Source: Aliterella sp. RAGGC_92
Lineage (GTDB): Bacteria; Cyanobacteriota; Cyanobacteriia; Cyanobacteriales; Chroococcidiopsidaceae
DNA: 10,305 bases
Assembly: GCA_030826005.1 (NCBI GenBank)
Contig: JAPJOW010000152.1
Span: 1-10,305 of the forward strand
Direction: 5' to 3'
This document shows, in pieces, positions 1 to 5,852 of the stretch. Positions within the stretch are counted from its first letter, which is position 1, and every line of letters starts with the position of its first letter. Below the pieces are notes generated by a model. It saw nothing but the letters and a program-made list of their open reading frames with translations, was not told where the DNA came from and did no database searches. The translations under genes were made by a program, and so were the position numbers.

Positions 1-423
1 AACGCGAGAAACTTCCTCGCGTGGCTGAAATAAGCCACCAGGAAAACCTCTCATAAATCCTGCTTCATACGCTTCTTCAATGGCAGTAGCCGCCCAATAA
101 CCATTAGGAACATCTTTAAATACACTGCCACTTGGTATCTTCCGCACTTGGTCTTGGTTAAAAGAGGCTCGGATTAGTGCGGCAAATTCATCGCGATCTA
201 AAGGCTGTTCAGGTCGAAATGTTCCATCTGGATAGCCAGCGATAATATTTTGTGCAGCTAATCGTTCAATGAACGGTTGCGCCCAATAATTGGCATCAAC
301 ATCAGGAAAGTTATTTTGCGCTAGGGCTGGAGCAGAAATACTGGAGGAAACAACTGCACTTGCTGATATTCCTATCGCTAGCAATGCTGCGCTTCCTCTA
401 CTCGAACTAAAAGAATTAGACAT
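1..423 (-). CDS. Exported SLH-domain protein, N-terminal part (cut by window edge)
   Basis: An open frame of 141 codons begins with ATG at 423 and runs off the left edge without a stop. The start is supported by a GAGG ribosome-binding site at 433-436, nine bases upstream. Residues 1-35 look like a Sec signal peptide, with a Ser-rich head, a hydrophobic stretch LLAIGISASAVV and an APALA-Q cleavage site after residue 35. Two S-layer homology repeats follow: residues 39-84 (FPDVDANYWAQPFIERLAA, then GYPDGTFRP near 63-71) and 102-141 (FKDVPNGYWA, then GFPGGLFQP). SLH domains bind cell-wall polymers, or in cyanobacteria peptidoglycan-linked material, so the mature protein is probably attached to the envelope. 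The C-terminal part, which would tell a porin-like protein from a plain SLH surface protein, lies outside the window. Family is clear; specific role is unknown. Confidence 0.9.
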   Translation of the reverse strand, partial: MSNSFSSSRGSAALLAIGISASAVVSSSISAPALAQNNFPDVDANYWAQPFIERLAAQNIIAGYPDGTFRPEQPLDRDEFAALIRASFNQDQVRKIPSGSVFKDVPNGYWAATAIEEAYEAGFMRGFPGGLFQPREEVSRV

Positions 424-743
424 TAAAAATTACCTCAAAAGTTTTCTAACTGAAAATACAGCAGCGTTTGTAGAATATAGGTTTTACGCATAGACATAAT
501 CCATATTGAGCTAGTTGTAAAAGTGGCAATCGCCAATGGAAGTTATGTCTTAATTTTTATGCAGTCACACAACCTTTAGTTTATTAATTGATAATCCAAG
601 TTTTGACAAGTTTGGTTTGTTACCGCATCTCCTCTTGTTCATAAATAACGCTTTGTTAATGACTCAAACCTCTTTAAAAATAAACTTAAAGAGAAATAGA
701 ATCAATGATTGAACTAGTTATATTTTGAAGATAAGCCCAAATA

Positions 744-778
744 GTGTCAAACTCGTGGAAAACTCACGAGTTTGACAC
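744..778. repeat. Perfect 14-bp inverted repeat, possible terminator hairpin
   Basis: GTGTCAAACTCGTG at 744-757 is exactly complementary to CACGAGTTTGACAC at 765-778, with a seven-base loop GAAAACT. Such a 14-bp perfect stem is very stable. Neither strand has a good run of T after the stem: the plus strand continues AAAAGC and the minus strand TATTTGGG. It is therefore not a textbook intrinsic terminator. If the IS element is removed, it lies about 75 bp downstream of the lipoprotein gene stop, a plausible place for transcript-end or mRNA-protecting structure. A protein-binding palindrome is an alternative. Confidence 0.55.
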
Positions 779-844
779 AAAAGCTAATTAATTGGCATTG
801 CACAGTTAGCGACCGCTTCAATACAACTCAAATTATGTTTGCTC

Positions 845-852
845 AAATATCT
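845..852. repeat. Left target-site duplication AAATATCT
   Basis: AAATATCT directly before the left IS end is identical to 1755-1762 directly after the right end. Eight bases is a usual duplication length for IS1-family insertions. If the outermost IS base pair is not counted, the duplication could be read as 9 bp (CAAATATCT at 844-852 and 1754-1762). Confidence 0.9.
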
Positions 853-880
853 GGTAGTGCATCAGATTAATGTGGGGTAG
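853..880 (+). repeat. IS left terminal inverted repeat
   Basis: This 28-bp arm starts GGTAGTGC and carries AATGTGGG at 869-876. It matches the reverse complement of 1727-1754 at 23 of 28 positions, with mismatches at arm positions 9, 11, 13, 15 and 25. The transposase stop codon (862-864) lies inside this arm. Confidence 0.88.
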
Positions 881-1691
881 GTAGCAATATCATGCCAACT
901 CCACGCTCTCGTTGCTAATCCTACTCGTTGAGCAGCCGTTGTTTTGAATCGGCTATGCTGCCAAATCCAGTTGAAGTAACTCACCACTAATCGAGTTGTC
1001 ACTTTCGTCATATCCCACACCTTACCAAACTTGTTCTGTCGTCGATGCCATCTTCCGGTTTGTTGTCGCACAGTACCATTAGTACGTTCTAATTGCTGTG
1101 TTCTGTCTTTACCAATGTGGTGCTGAATTTCAGGAGGTAAGACTCGCTCATAGCCGCCCCAATCATCGCGCTTTGAATCGCTTACAATCCGTTTTCCCCT
1201 CGGTGTTGACGACTAACTGCTCAATCAGTTCATCAGTATGTTTACCGACTCGCGCTGCTAGAATTAAGCCACTGGAGTCAGCCAGACTCAAACCTATCCA
1301 ACAATCTCCGACTCTAGCTCTTGGACACAACATTGTTTCTGTTTTTTGAAACAAATGACCACATCTCATCCGCACTTACTTCTTCGGTTTGCACGGCTTG
1401 CACTTCTGCATTATGAATAAGTTGTGCCTTCTGGCTGGCGGCTCGAATAATACTCACAACTGTGTTGTAAGCAAGTCCACTTGTCCGACTAATCCCTCGT
1501 AAGCTACTGCCTTCGCTGTGCGCTTGTAGAACTTGTCTAATTTGTTCAGGACTTACATGGCGCGGATAGTACAAGCTGTCGAAGGATTCCGAGAAGGTTT
1601 GCTTGCAAATAGGGCAAAGATAGCGTTGATGTCCGTTGGGCATCTTGCCATGTTTATGAGCTTTGGCGTGACCACACAGAGGACAGTCCAT
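862..1691 (-). pseudogene. IS1-family transposase (InsA/InsB' type), frame-disrupted
   Basis: Translation starts at ATG 1691. The first part (to about 1341) has a zinc ribbon (C3-x2-C6, C26-x2-C29) and a helix-turn-helix region (about residues 46-90), then enters the catalytic domain at DEMWSFV. The slippery heptamer A AAA AAC at 1341-1347 is in the exact phase needed for IS1-type -1 frameshifting; the new frame reads KKQKQCCVQELE. About 30 bases later the family-like sequence VGDCWIGLSLADSSG continues in the third frame. Around 1165-1172 it returns to the frameshifted frame with DDWGGYE, then QLERTNG and a conserved C-terminus ending WHDIATYPTLI. The IS1 catalytic residues (Asp in DEMW, Asp in DDWGGYE, Glu in LERTNG) all survive in sequence but not in one frame. 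The two indels cancel, giving an ancestral product of about 276 residues. In the -1 frame a TAG at 1294-1296 ends translation early. Confidence 0.9.
1341..1347 (-). promoter_or_regulatory. IS1-type A6C ribosomal slippery site
   Basis: On the minus strand the mRNA reads TCA AAA AAC in the upstream frame, which is the canonical A AAA AAC heptamer used by IS1 for -1 programmed frameshifting. Shifting back one base gives Lys-Lys-Gln-Lys-Gln-Cys-Cys, which continues the transposase homology. The upstream frame alone stops at 1314-1316, giving a 125-residue InsA-like protein. Confidence 0.75.
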
Positions 1692-1726
1692 AAAGTTGTT
1701 TCAAGTTAAAGATCGCTCTCACCATA

Positions 1727-1754
1727 CTATCCCACATTATTTTAAGGCACTACC
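1727..1754 (-). repeat. IS right terminal inverted repeat
   Basis: Read on the minus strand this arm starts GGTAGTGC and carries AATGTGGG, pairing with the left arm at 23 of 28 positions. It lies 35 bp upstream of the transposase start codon and probably overlaps its promoter, as is common in compact elements. Confidence 0.88.
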
Positions 1755-1762
1755 AAATATCT
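1755..1762. repeat. Right target-site duplication AAATATCT
   Basis: Exact copy of 845-852. It directly abuts the stop codon (1763-1765) of the small lipoprotein gene, so the insertion left that coding sequence complete. Confidence 0.9.
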
Positions 1763-2017
1763 CTAATAACGAATATCAGTATCCCTATTTCTCCGCTTTG
1801 TTACGCCAGTTAATCCTCCTAACCCCAATAGACCAAGTAAGCCCAACAAGCCCCAATCGAAACCGCCGTCAGTATAAACAACCCTGGGCGCAACTGTAGT
1901 TGGTGGAATAGTTGTTACTGGTGTTGGCGCGCAAGCAGACAAAGTGAAAACTAAAAGTGCTGTACTCAATAGGAGGAAACTAGCACTGATAATTTTAGAT
2001 AATTTCAAATACTTCAT
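1763..2017 (-). CDS. Small lipoprotein-like protein with WGxxGxxG C-terminal segment
   Basis: The gene encodes 84 residues from ATG 2017, with AAGGG at 2026-2030 as the ribosome-binding site, eight bases upstream. Residues 1-28 form a basic-then-hydrophobic leader (MKYLKLSK, then SASFLLLSTALLVF) ending in LSAC, a lipobox with Cys29 as the possible lipidated residue. A Pro/Thr-rich linker follows (APTPVTTIPPTTVAP, 30-44). Then comes FDWGLLGLLGLLGLGGL (53-69), matching the WGxxGxxG pattern (Trp55, Gly56, Gly59, Gly62), and a charged end VTKRRNRDTDIRY. The hydrophobic segment followed by basic residues resembles C-terminal sorting or anchoring signals known as WGxxGxxG-CTERM. Having both a lipobox and such a tail in 84 residues would tether both ends. 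No biochemical role is known to me. An IS1-family element begins eight bases past its stop. Confidence 0.8.
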   Translation of the reverse strand: MKYLKLSKIISASFLLLSTALLVFTLSACAPTPVTTIPPTTVAPRVVYTDGGFDWGLLGLLGLLGLGGLTGVTKRRNRDTDIRY

Positions 2018-2080
2018 AGTTTAAGCCCTTTTTTGTTAGTAATTTACTGAATTCAAGCAATTACTGCTTCAGGTTTCATA

Positions 2081-2430
2081 TTTAGCTGCATAACCTAGAC
2101 AAGCAAAAGTTCTGTGTTGGATAGTATTTTAATTGATTGGCTTGGAGTCTTGATAAATATTAACTTGGCGATCGCCAATTCGCTTTTCTGAACCTGATTC
2201 TATACCTGTAGCAGTTCATTGGCACTTCTTTTCAGCAGTTGAGCCAGAGCAAGTAAACCGATTTCTGCCAGCTAACATCGATTGAACCCCTTACTTTTAT
2301 GAATTTGCTTTCACCCATTTTTAGGTGCAATAACCTAGCAAAGTAGGTATGTTTAAGGGCAAAGCAATCGTCGTGCCACCATCTACGATTTTAGATAAAT
2401 TTAACTTGGCATGAATTGAATTTGCTCTTA
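2081..2430. repeat. Two diverged direct-repeat copies about 240 bp apart
   Basis: TTTAGCTGCATAACCTAG at 2081-2098 recurs as TTTAGGTGCAATAACCTAG at 2320-2338. GATAAAT followed by TTAACTTGGC, at 2152-2169, recurs at 2394-2410, followed by AATT and GCT-rich bases in both copies. The offsets are 239 to 241 bp and the order is kept, which suggests an old tandem duplication. The sequence between the conserved blocks is poorly alike by eye. The first block lies in the candidate promoter zone of the lipoprotein gene, so the second copy may be a leftover upstream region whose gene was lost. Confidence 0.4.
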
Positions 2431-2608
2431 CGTTGTAAGGTTATCAATTACTAACTTAAAACAAATCAATCTTTAGTTATAGATTTACTTGATCTAAACC
2501 TTTTCAGGAGCTATTCAATTTTTGAAAATATCACAATGTTTCATTGGTAGTAAAAATTATGTTATCAAAAATTATTTGTATTATTTTCTACTAAGTCAAA
2601 ACAATTCG

Positions 2609-2734
2609 TAATTGATAGTTCGTAATTCGCGCATTACAATTAATGGGAGCTTGGACTCACCACTATCTTGTTGACCACTAAATTTTCAATGCGCGTGGGG
2701 GCTTGTACACTCGTAAATTACGAATTAGTAATTA
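2609..2734. repeat. Imperfect inverted repeat built from TTCGTAATT
   Basis: TAATTGATAGTTCGTAATT at 2609-2627 pairs with the reverse complement of 2716-2734 at 16 of 19 positions. Inside, CGCGCATT at 2628-2635 matches the reverse complement of AATGCGCG at 2688-2695. TTCGTAATT also occurs twice in direct orientation on the left (2605-2613 and 2619-2627). Two related blocks, GGGAGCTTGGAC (2645-2656) and GGGGGCTTGTAC (2697-2708), lie between the arms. This looks like a small dispersed intergenic repeat or decayed non-autonomous element; I see no target duplication. Confidence 0.45.
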
Positions 2735-2945
2735 TTTGGGTCAATGGTTATATTTTTTTGTTGTTACTGCTTTTTTAAAATTGCGTAAACTTTAATCTTA
2801 TGACAGAAAACAACAATTAATTGATTAATCAGTTAATAAGGAGCTAATACTTATAGCAAACTCGATCCGTACCACTTAATTTGCTTTTATAGAGCTTGCT
2901 TTTCCTAAATAAGTGCTTTTTAAACAAACAAGTAAATATCTGTCA

Positions 2946-3857
2946 TTAAGTAGATGAGCGGGCTTGCCTAAGTGTGAAAAGAGTAATCTCAGGTGGACAG
3001 TTGATTCGTATTGGTAAGATACTAAACCCAATTCCTCTGTTCACGTAAAGATGGTTATTTTGTTGTCCATATCCATCGATCCAACCATCAACATGAACTC
3101 GATCTTCTTTAGTAAAAGTTAACCAAGACCATTCGGGAGTAAATGGCAAACGAATTTGTCCGCCATGAGTGTGTCCTGCTACAGCTACAGGTGCAGTGTT
3201 AGCAGGAAATAAGGCAAAAGATTCAGGATGATGCATCATCACAAATCTGGGTGCTGAGTCTGGTACTTCAGCCAGTGCTACTGCTGGTTTATCTTCATCA
3301 GCCCAATGCGATCCTATACCTACTAAATACAGGCGATCGCTACTTGCTGTCTGGTTTTGGGACGGTACGAGCGCAACCGCCTCATTTTTCAGCACTTGCA
3401 CGCCCACCGCTTCAAGGGACTCGGCTACTTTGGTGGCTAAAGCGATGTTTGGTGGAGCATCCTTGGCTTTCATGCCATAATCGTGATTGCCAAATACAGC
3501 ATAGGTCGAGATACCAGAGGCAGGTAAGAGCCTGACAAGCTCGATCACTTTACTAATTTCTGGGTTAGGGTTCTTACCAGGAGAATAAATAAAGTCGCCA
3601 ATAATTAGGACAATTGCAGGTCGCTCTTGAACTAATTGCCGGACAATTCGCTCGATAGTAGGGGTATTATCCAGCCACATTCCTACCTGCCAATCACCAA
3701 TAACCGCGACTTTTTGCCCCTCCCATGCAGCAGGTAGATGAGGAATTGCTGCATTTTGGGGTTCTACATCAATTGTGTATGGTTCAATCAAACCCCAAAT
3801 TAGAATTGCGCCAATTAAACCCACTAAGCTTAATAAAACGTACTTAATTTTCTTCAT
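2946..3857 (-). CDS. Membrane-anchored metallophosphoesterase (YkuE/YaeI-like)
   Basis: The 303-residue product starts with a membrane anchor or uncleaved signal (residues 6-24, YVLLSLVGLIGAILIWGLI). The calcineurin-like phosphoesterase domain fills the rest. Metal-site motifs appear in order: D55-W-Q57, G87-D88, GNHD at 123-126, MMHH at 207-210 and GHTH at 228-231, followed by GGQ. The first motif is usually DxH; here Gln replaces His, which may alter one metal ligand. Relatives such as YkuE and YaeI are membrane-associated metallophosphoesterases, some described as acting on lipid-linked phosphates such as UDP-diacylglucosamine analogues, but the substrate here cannot be read from sequence. 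ATG 3857 is chosen because the hydrophobic anchor follows it at once; a GGGAG lies about 16 bases upstream, too far to be a strong ribosome site. It follows the LLM gene by 100 bp and may have its own promoter. Confidence 0.88.
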   Translation of the reverse strand: MKKIKYVLLSLVGLIGAILIWGLIEPYTIDVEPQNAAIPHLPAAWEGQKVAVIGDWQVGMWLDNTPTIERIVRQLVQERPAIVLIIGDFIYSPGKNPNPEISKVIELVRLLPASGISTYAVFGNHDYGMKAKDAPPNIALATKVAESLEAVGVQVLKNEAVALVPSQNQTASSDRLYLVGIGSHWADEDKPAVALAEVPDSAPRFVMMHHPESFALFPANTAPVAVAGHTHGGQIRLPFTPEWSWLTFTKEDRVHVDGWIDGYGQQNNHLYVNRGIGFSILPIRINCPPEITLFTLRQARSST

Positions 3858-3904
3858 AGTTCGCTTGTGAATTCTCCCGATCGCAAAATCATTAAAGTAG
3901 AAAA

Positions 3905-3928
3905 CCAGAATGTGCTAATAGTTTCTGG
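3905..3928 (-). terminator. Weak candidate intrinsic terminator after the LLM gene
   Basis: On the minus strand CCAGAA (3928-3923) pairs with TTCTGG (3910-3905) across a 12-base loop and is followed by TTTTCT. It starts 29 bp past the stop of the LLM oxidoreductase gene. The six-pair stem and short T run make it weak, so read-through into the metallophosphoesterase gene is possible. Confidence 0.35.
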
Positions 3929-3957
3929 ATCGATTATCCTTATTTATTTAGAACTAC

Positions 3958-4926
3958 CTAGCTTTTTGTTAGCATTGGCAATACTTTGTCGCCAAATACC
4001 TGAATAAACTGTTGTTGTTCGCGGTTGACATTGTGCAAAATCAATTCATCAAATCCTAACTCGATATCTTTTTGCAGCCACTCGATATGTTGTTGCGTTT
4101 CCGCAGAGATGCGGACGTGAGCATTTAACTCTTCTGGGTTGACAAATTCTCCGGCTGCGTCAAACTGCTGCGGCGTACGAAGCTCGGACATGACAATGTT
4201 TTTAAAAATATTGTTGCGCCACTGCTGATGGGCTTTTTGTCTTGCTAATTCCTCAGTGCGATCGTAGGACAACTGGACTTTCAAAATCATTGGCTTGCCG
4301 TATCCACCTCCTTGATGAAAAGCTTCAACAACTTGCTTGAGTTTCTCTGGCGGACGAGAAATAGTAATTAATCCATCTGCCCAACTTCCCAACCATTCAG
4401 CAGTTTGGGCAGTAATGGCAGCACCAATAATTAGAGGTGGGGTTTCAGGGCGAGAGTAGAGTTTTGCTTCCTCAACGCAAACTAAACCTTTGTAAGTTAC
4501 AGTTTCCCCTTGCCACAAAGCGCGGATAATATCAACACACTCTTTTAATCGAGTATTGCGATCGCTCTTACACAACCACTTACTACCTGTAATATGTTCG
4601 TTTAGCGCCTGACCGCTACCGACAGTTAGCCAAAAGCGATCGGGAAACATCTCTGCTAGTGTTGCCGCAGCTTGAGCAATAATTGCTGGATGATATCGCT
4701 GTCCTGGAGCGCAGACAACTCGGTAATTTAACTTTGGTGTCGCTTGCATCGCCGCACCCAACCACGACCAAGCAAAACCGCTTTGCCCTTGCTGTTCGCT
4801 CCAAGGGTGAAAGTGGTCGGAAGACAGGGCATGGGTAAAGCCAGCTTGGGCTGCCATTTGTACGTAACTCAGCAGTTCGCTAGGTAAAAATTGTTCGTGG
4901 GAAACGTGATAACCGATCTGAGCCAT
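3958..4926 (-). CDS. LLM-class flavin-dependent oxidoreductase, F420-G6PDH-like (TIGR03885 type)
   Basis: The 322-residue protein has the luciferase-like monooxygenase TIM-barrel pattern. Residues 35-42, SSDHFHPW, 97-111, RFWLTVGSGQALNEH, and 163-187, PPLIIGAA then AEWLGSWADGLI, correspond to segments of mycobacterial F420-dependent glucose-6-phosphate dehydrogenase (SDHFQPW, GTGEALNE), where the His, Trp and Glu contact F420 or take part in catalysis. The best family fit I know is the group described as probable non-F420 flavinoid oxidoreductases (TIGR03885), found in organisms not expected to use F420. The reaction would be hydride transfer between a flavin or deazaflavin and a small substrate, perhaps a sugar or sugar phosphate given the neighbouring glucoamylase and phosphatase. 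No signal peptide is seen, so it is cytoplasmic. It lies 43 bp downstream of the HAD gene on the same strand, with only a weak purine stretch as ribosome site. Confidence 0.87.
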   Translation of the reverse strand: MAQIGYHVSHEQFLPSELLSYVQMAAQAGFTHALSSDHFHPWSEQQGQSGFAWSWLGAAMQATPKLNYRVVCAPGQRYHPAIIAQAAATLAEMFPDRFWLTVGSGQALNEHITGSKWLCKSDRNTRLKECVDIIRALWQGETVTYKGLVCVEEAKLYSRPETPPLIIGAAITAQTAEWLGSWADGLITISRPPEKLKQVVEAFHQGGGYGKPMILKVQLSYDRTEELARQKAHQQWRNNIFKNIVMSELRTPQQFDAAGEFVNPEELNAHVRISAETQQHIEWLQKDIELGFDELILHNVNREQQQFIQVFGDKVLPMLTKS

Positions 4927-4969
4927 AGGAAAATTTGTATGTCTTCTTGTTTTAGCAATGCGTGTCTAA

Positions 4970-5833
4970 TTACTCGCCAACGCTCAACTGATGTAGAGAA
5001 ATTTGTTTGCATATACTCTCTACAGCTAGCGTGAGACTTTGCATCAGTTCGGAATTCTCGCTGTAATCTACAGGTGTGAGATTGGCAACTCTCTGGCTTT
5101 GAGTAAGTTTTAACTGCTGTCCCCATTCTTCAGGCGTACTACTATCTTTGTAAAGAGCGATCGCTATACCCTGTTCTTGATTTAGCAAGGAAAAGCAGGG
5201 AATATCAGACTCTCCATCGCCTACATAGATCGCTTGCGTCAGGGGAATACGAAGTTCCTTAGCGGGTAAGTCTCGATAAACAAAAGTTTGACCGTCATCT
5301 TGATGATGCTCAATTCCTTTTGCCAGTTGGAAGAGATAGCGAGTTTTTTCAGTATGAGTGACGATTTTTTTCAAAAACTCAATCCCGCCATCTTCGCCAT
5401 AAGAGAACTCACATCCCCACATTGCTTTAAAATAAGGAGCAATGCAATTATGGCGAGCAATCTCCACCATGCCGCAAGTAATTAGGTAAAATTCAACCTC
5501 TACTTTAGGATTAATTTGATGGGCGCTTTGTCGCAGGCGATCGAACAGTTGTGTCACGCCATCGAACGGCTGTAACTGTTCGCCAAACCTAGTAATGTAT
5601 TCCTTTGTGATCTTGTTGCCTTGGCGTTTTGATTCTTCAATCAAGGCGTAGAATCGAGCAAGAATCTTATCCCAGCCATTGTCAATTAAAGGTTGCATTC
5701 GTTCTTGACGAAACTTCAAAGCGTCAATATCCAGACTTGCTAATAAACTATCGACGGTATCAGGTACAAGGGTATCGTCAAAGTCAAACACAACGGCAAT
5801 ACGGTTAGAAAAGGGTTTGGTTGCAATCGTCAT
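4970..5833 (-). CDS. HAD-family phosphatase (phosphoserine phosphatase-like fold)
   Basis: ATG 5833 gives 287 residues (MTIATKPFSNRIAVVFDFDDTL). The frame stays open further upstream to 5950, but that extension would overlap the GH15 gene by about 100 bp and lacks homology, so the shorter start is preferred. Haloacid dehalogenase motifs are all present: motif I DFDDT (17-21, nucleophile Asp17 and Asp19), motif II Thr119 in YLITCGM, a likely motif III Lys163 and motif IV GDGESD (205-210). Motif I DxD and the helical insert after it (about 30-90) indicate a C1-capped phosphatase of the phosphoserine-phosphatase group, but the substrate is unknown. It starts 19 bp after the GH15 stop, which strongly suggests co-transcription, with no clear Shine-Dalgarno sequence in the gap. 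A sugar phosphate is a possible substrate from context only. Confidence 0.87.
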   Translation of the reverse strand: MTIATKPFSNRIAVVFDFDDTLVPDTVDSLLASLDIDALKFRQERMQPLIDNGWDKILARFYALIEESKRQGNKITKEYITRFGEQLQPFDGVTQLFDRLRQSAHQINPKVEVEFYLITCGMVEIARHNCIAPYFKAMWGCEFSYGEDGGIEFLKKIVTHTEKTRYLFQLAKGIEHHQDDGQTFVYRDLPAKELRIPLTQAIYVGDGESDIPCFSLLNQEQGIAIALYKDSSTPEEWGQQLKLTQSQRVANLTPVDYSENSELMQSLTLAVESICKQISLHQLSVGE

Positions 5834-5852
5834 AAGGTGATAATTTAGATAA

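Larger units (their letters stand above)
424..852. other. Intergenic spacer upstream of the SLH gene
   Basis: This AT-rich spacer of about 430 bp lies between the SLH gene start and the left end of the IS element. It should hold the SLH promoter; on the minus strand a TATATT hexamer near 477-482 is a possible -10 box, but I see no matching -35 box that I would defend. The only strong structure is the palindrome at 744-778. I see no supportable gene or RNA gene here. Before the IS arrived, this spacer was continuous with the 3' end of the small lipoprotein gene at 1763. Confidence 0.6.
853..1754 (-). mobile_element. Complete IS1-family insertion sequence, 902 bp
   Basis: The ends are set by terminal inverted repeats at 853-880 and 1727-1754, which begin GGTAGTGC at both ends and match at 23 of 28 positions, and by the exact 8-bp direct duplication AAATATCT outside them. 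The only gene is an IS1-type transposase on the minus strand, filling 862-1691, so the element is compact, as IS1 elements are. The intact duplication means the element is still at its original insertion point. It landed between the stop codon of the lipoprotein gene and that gene's downstream region and did not break a reading frame. The transposase has frame changes, so this copy is probably inactive on its own. Confidence 0.92.
2018..2945. other. Long AT-rich intergenic region with diverged repeats, no gene seen
   Basis: About 930 bp separate the metallophosphoesterase stop from the lipoprotein gene start. I find no coding frame with a recognisable product and no tRNA or rRNA. It contains one HIP1 site (2168-2175), two diverged direct-repeat segments (near 2081-2190 and 2320-2430) and a pair of imperfect inverted arms (2609-2627 and 2716-2734). 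The part nearest 2017 should hold the lipoprotein promoter; on the minus strand TTGTCT, 16 bases, then TATGAA (about 2076-2103) is a weak candidate that falls inside the first repeat copy. Confidence 0.55.

Noticed and set aside
290..493. Plus-strand open frame over the SLH gene start
   Set aside because: It is antisense to the signal peptide region of a well-supported SLH gene.
603..631. Promoter beginning with TTGACA at 603
   Set aside because: No acceptable -10 box lies 16-18 bases downstream and no plus-strand gene follows.
862..1071. Separate small gene MRQQTGRWHRRQ
   Set aside because: It is the C-terminal part of the IS1-family transposase in the frameshifted frame, not an independent gene.
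1098..1349. Plus-strand open frame across the IS element
   Set aside because: It is antisense to the transposase, has no recognisable protein features and no ribosome site.
1163..1375. Separate small gene containing VGDCWIGLSLADSSG
   Set aside because: It is the central part of the same transposase, displaced into the third frame by an indel.
2605..2734. CRISPR array from repeated TTCGTAATT
   Set aside because: There are only three short copies in mixed orientation, with unequal spacing and no regular spacer pattern.
4869..5126. Minus-strand 85-residue frame overlapping the HAD and LLM genes
   Set aside because: It is an alternate frame over the ends of two well-supported genes and has no domain features.
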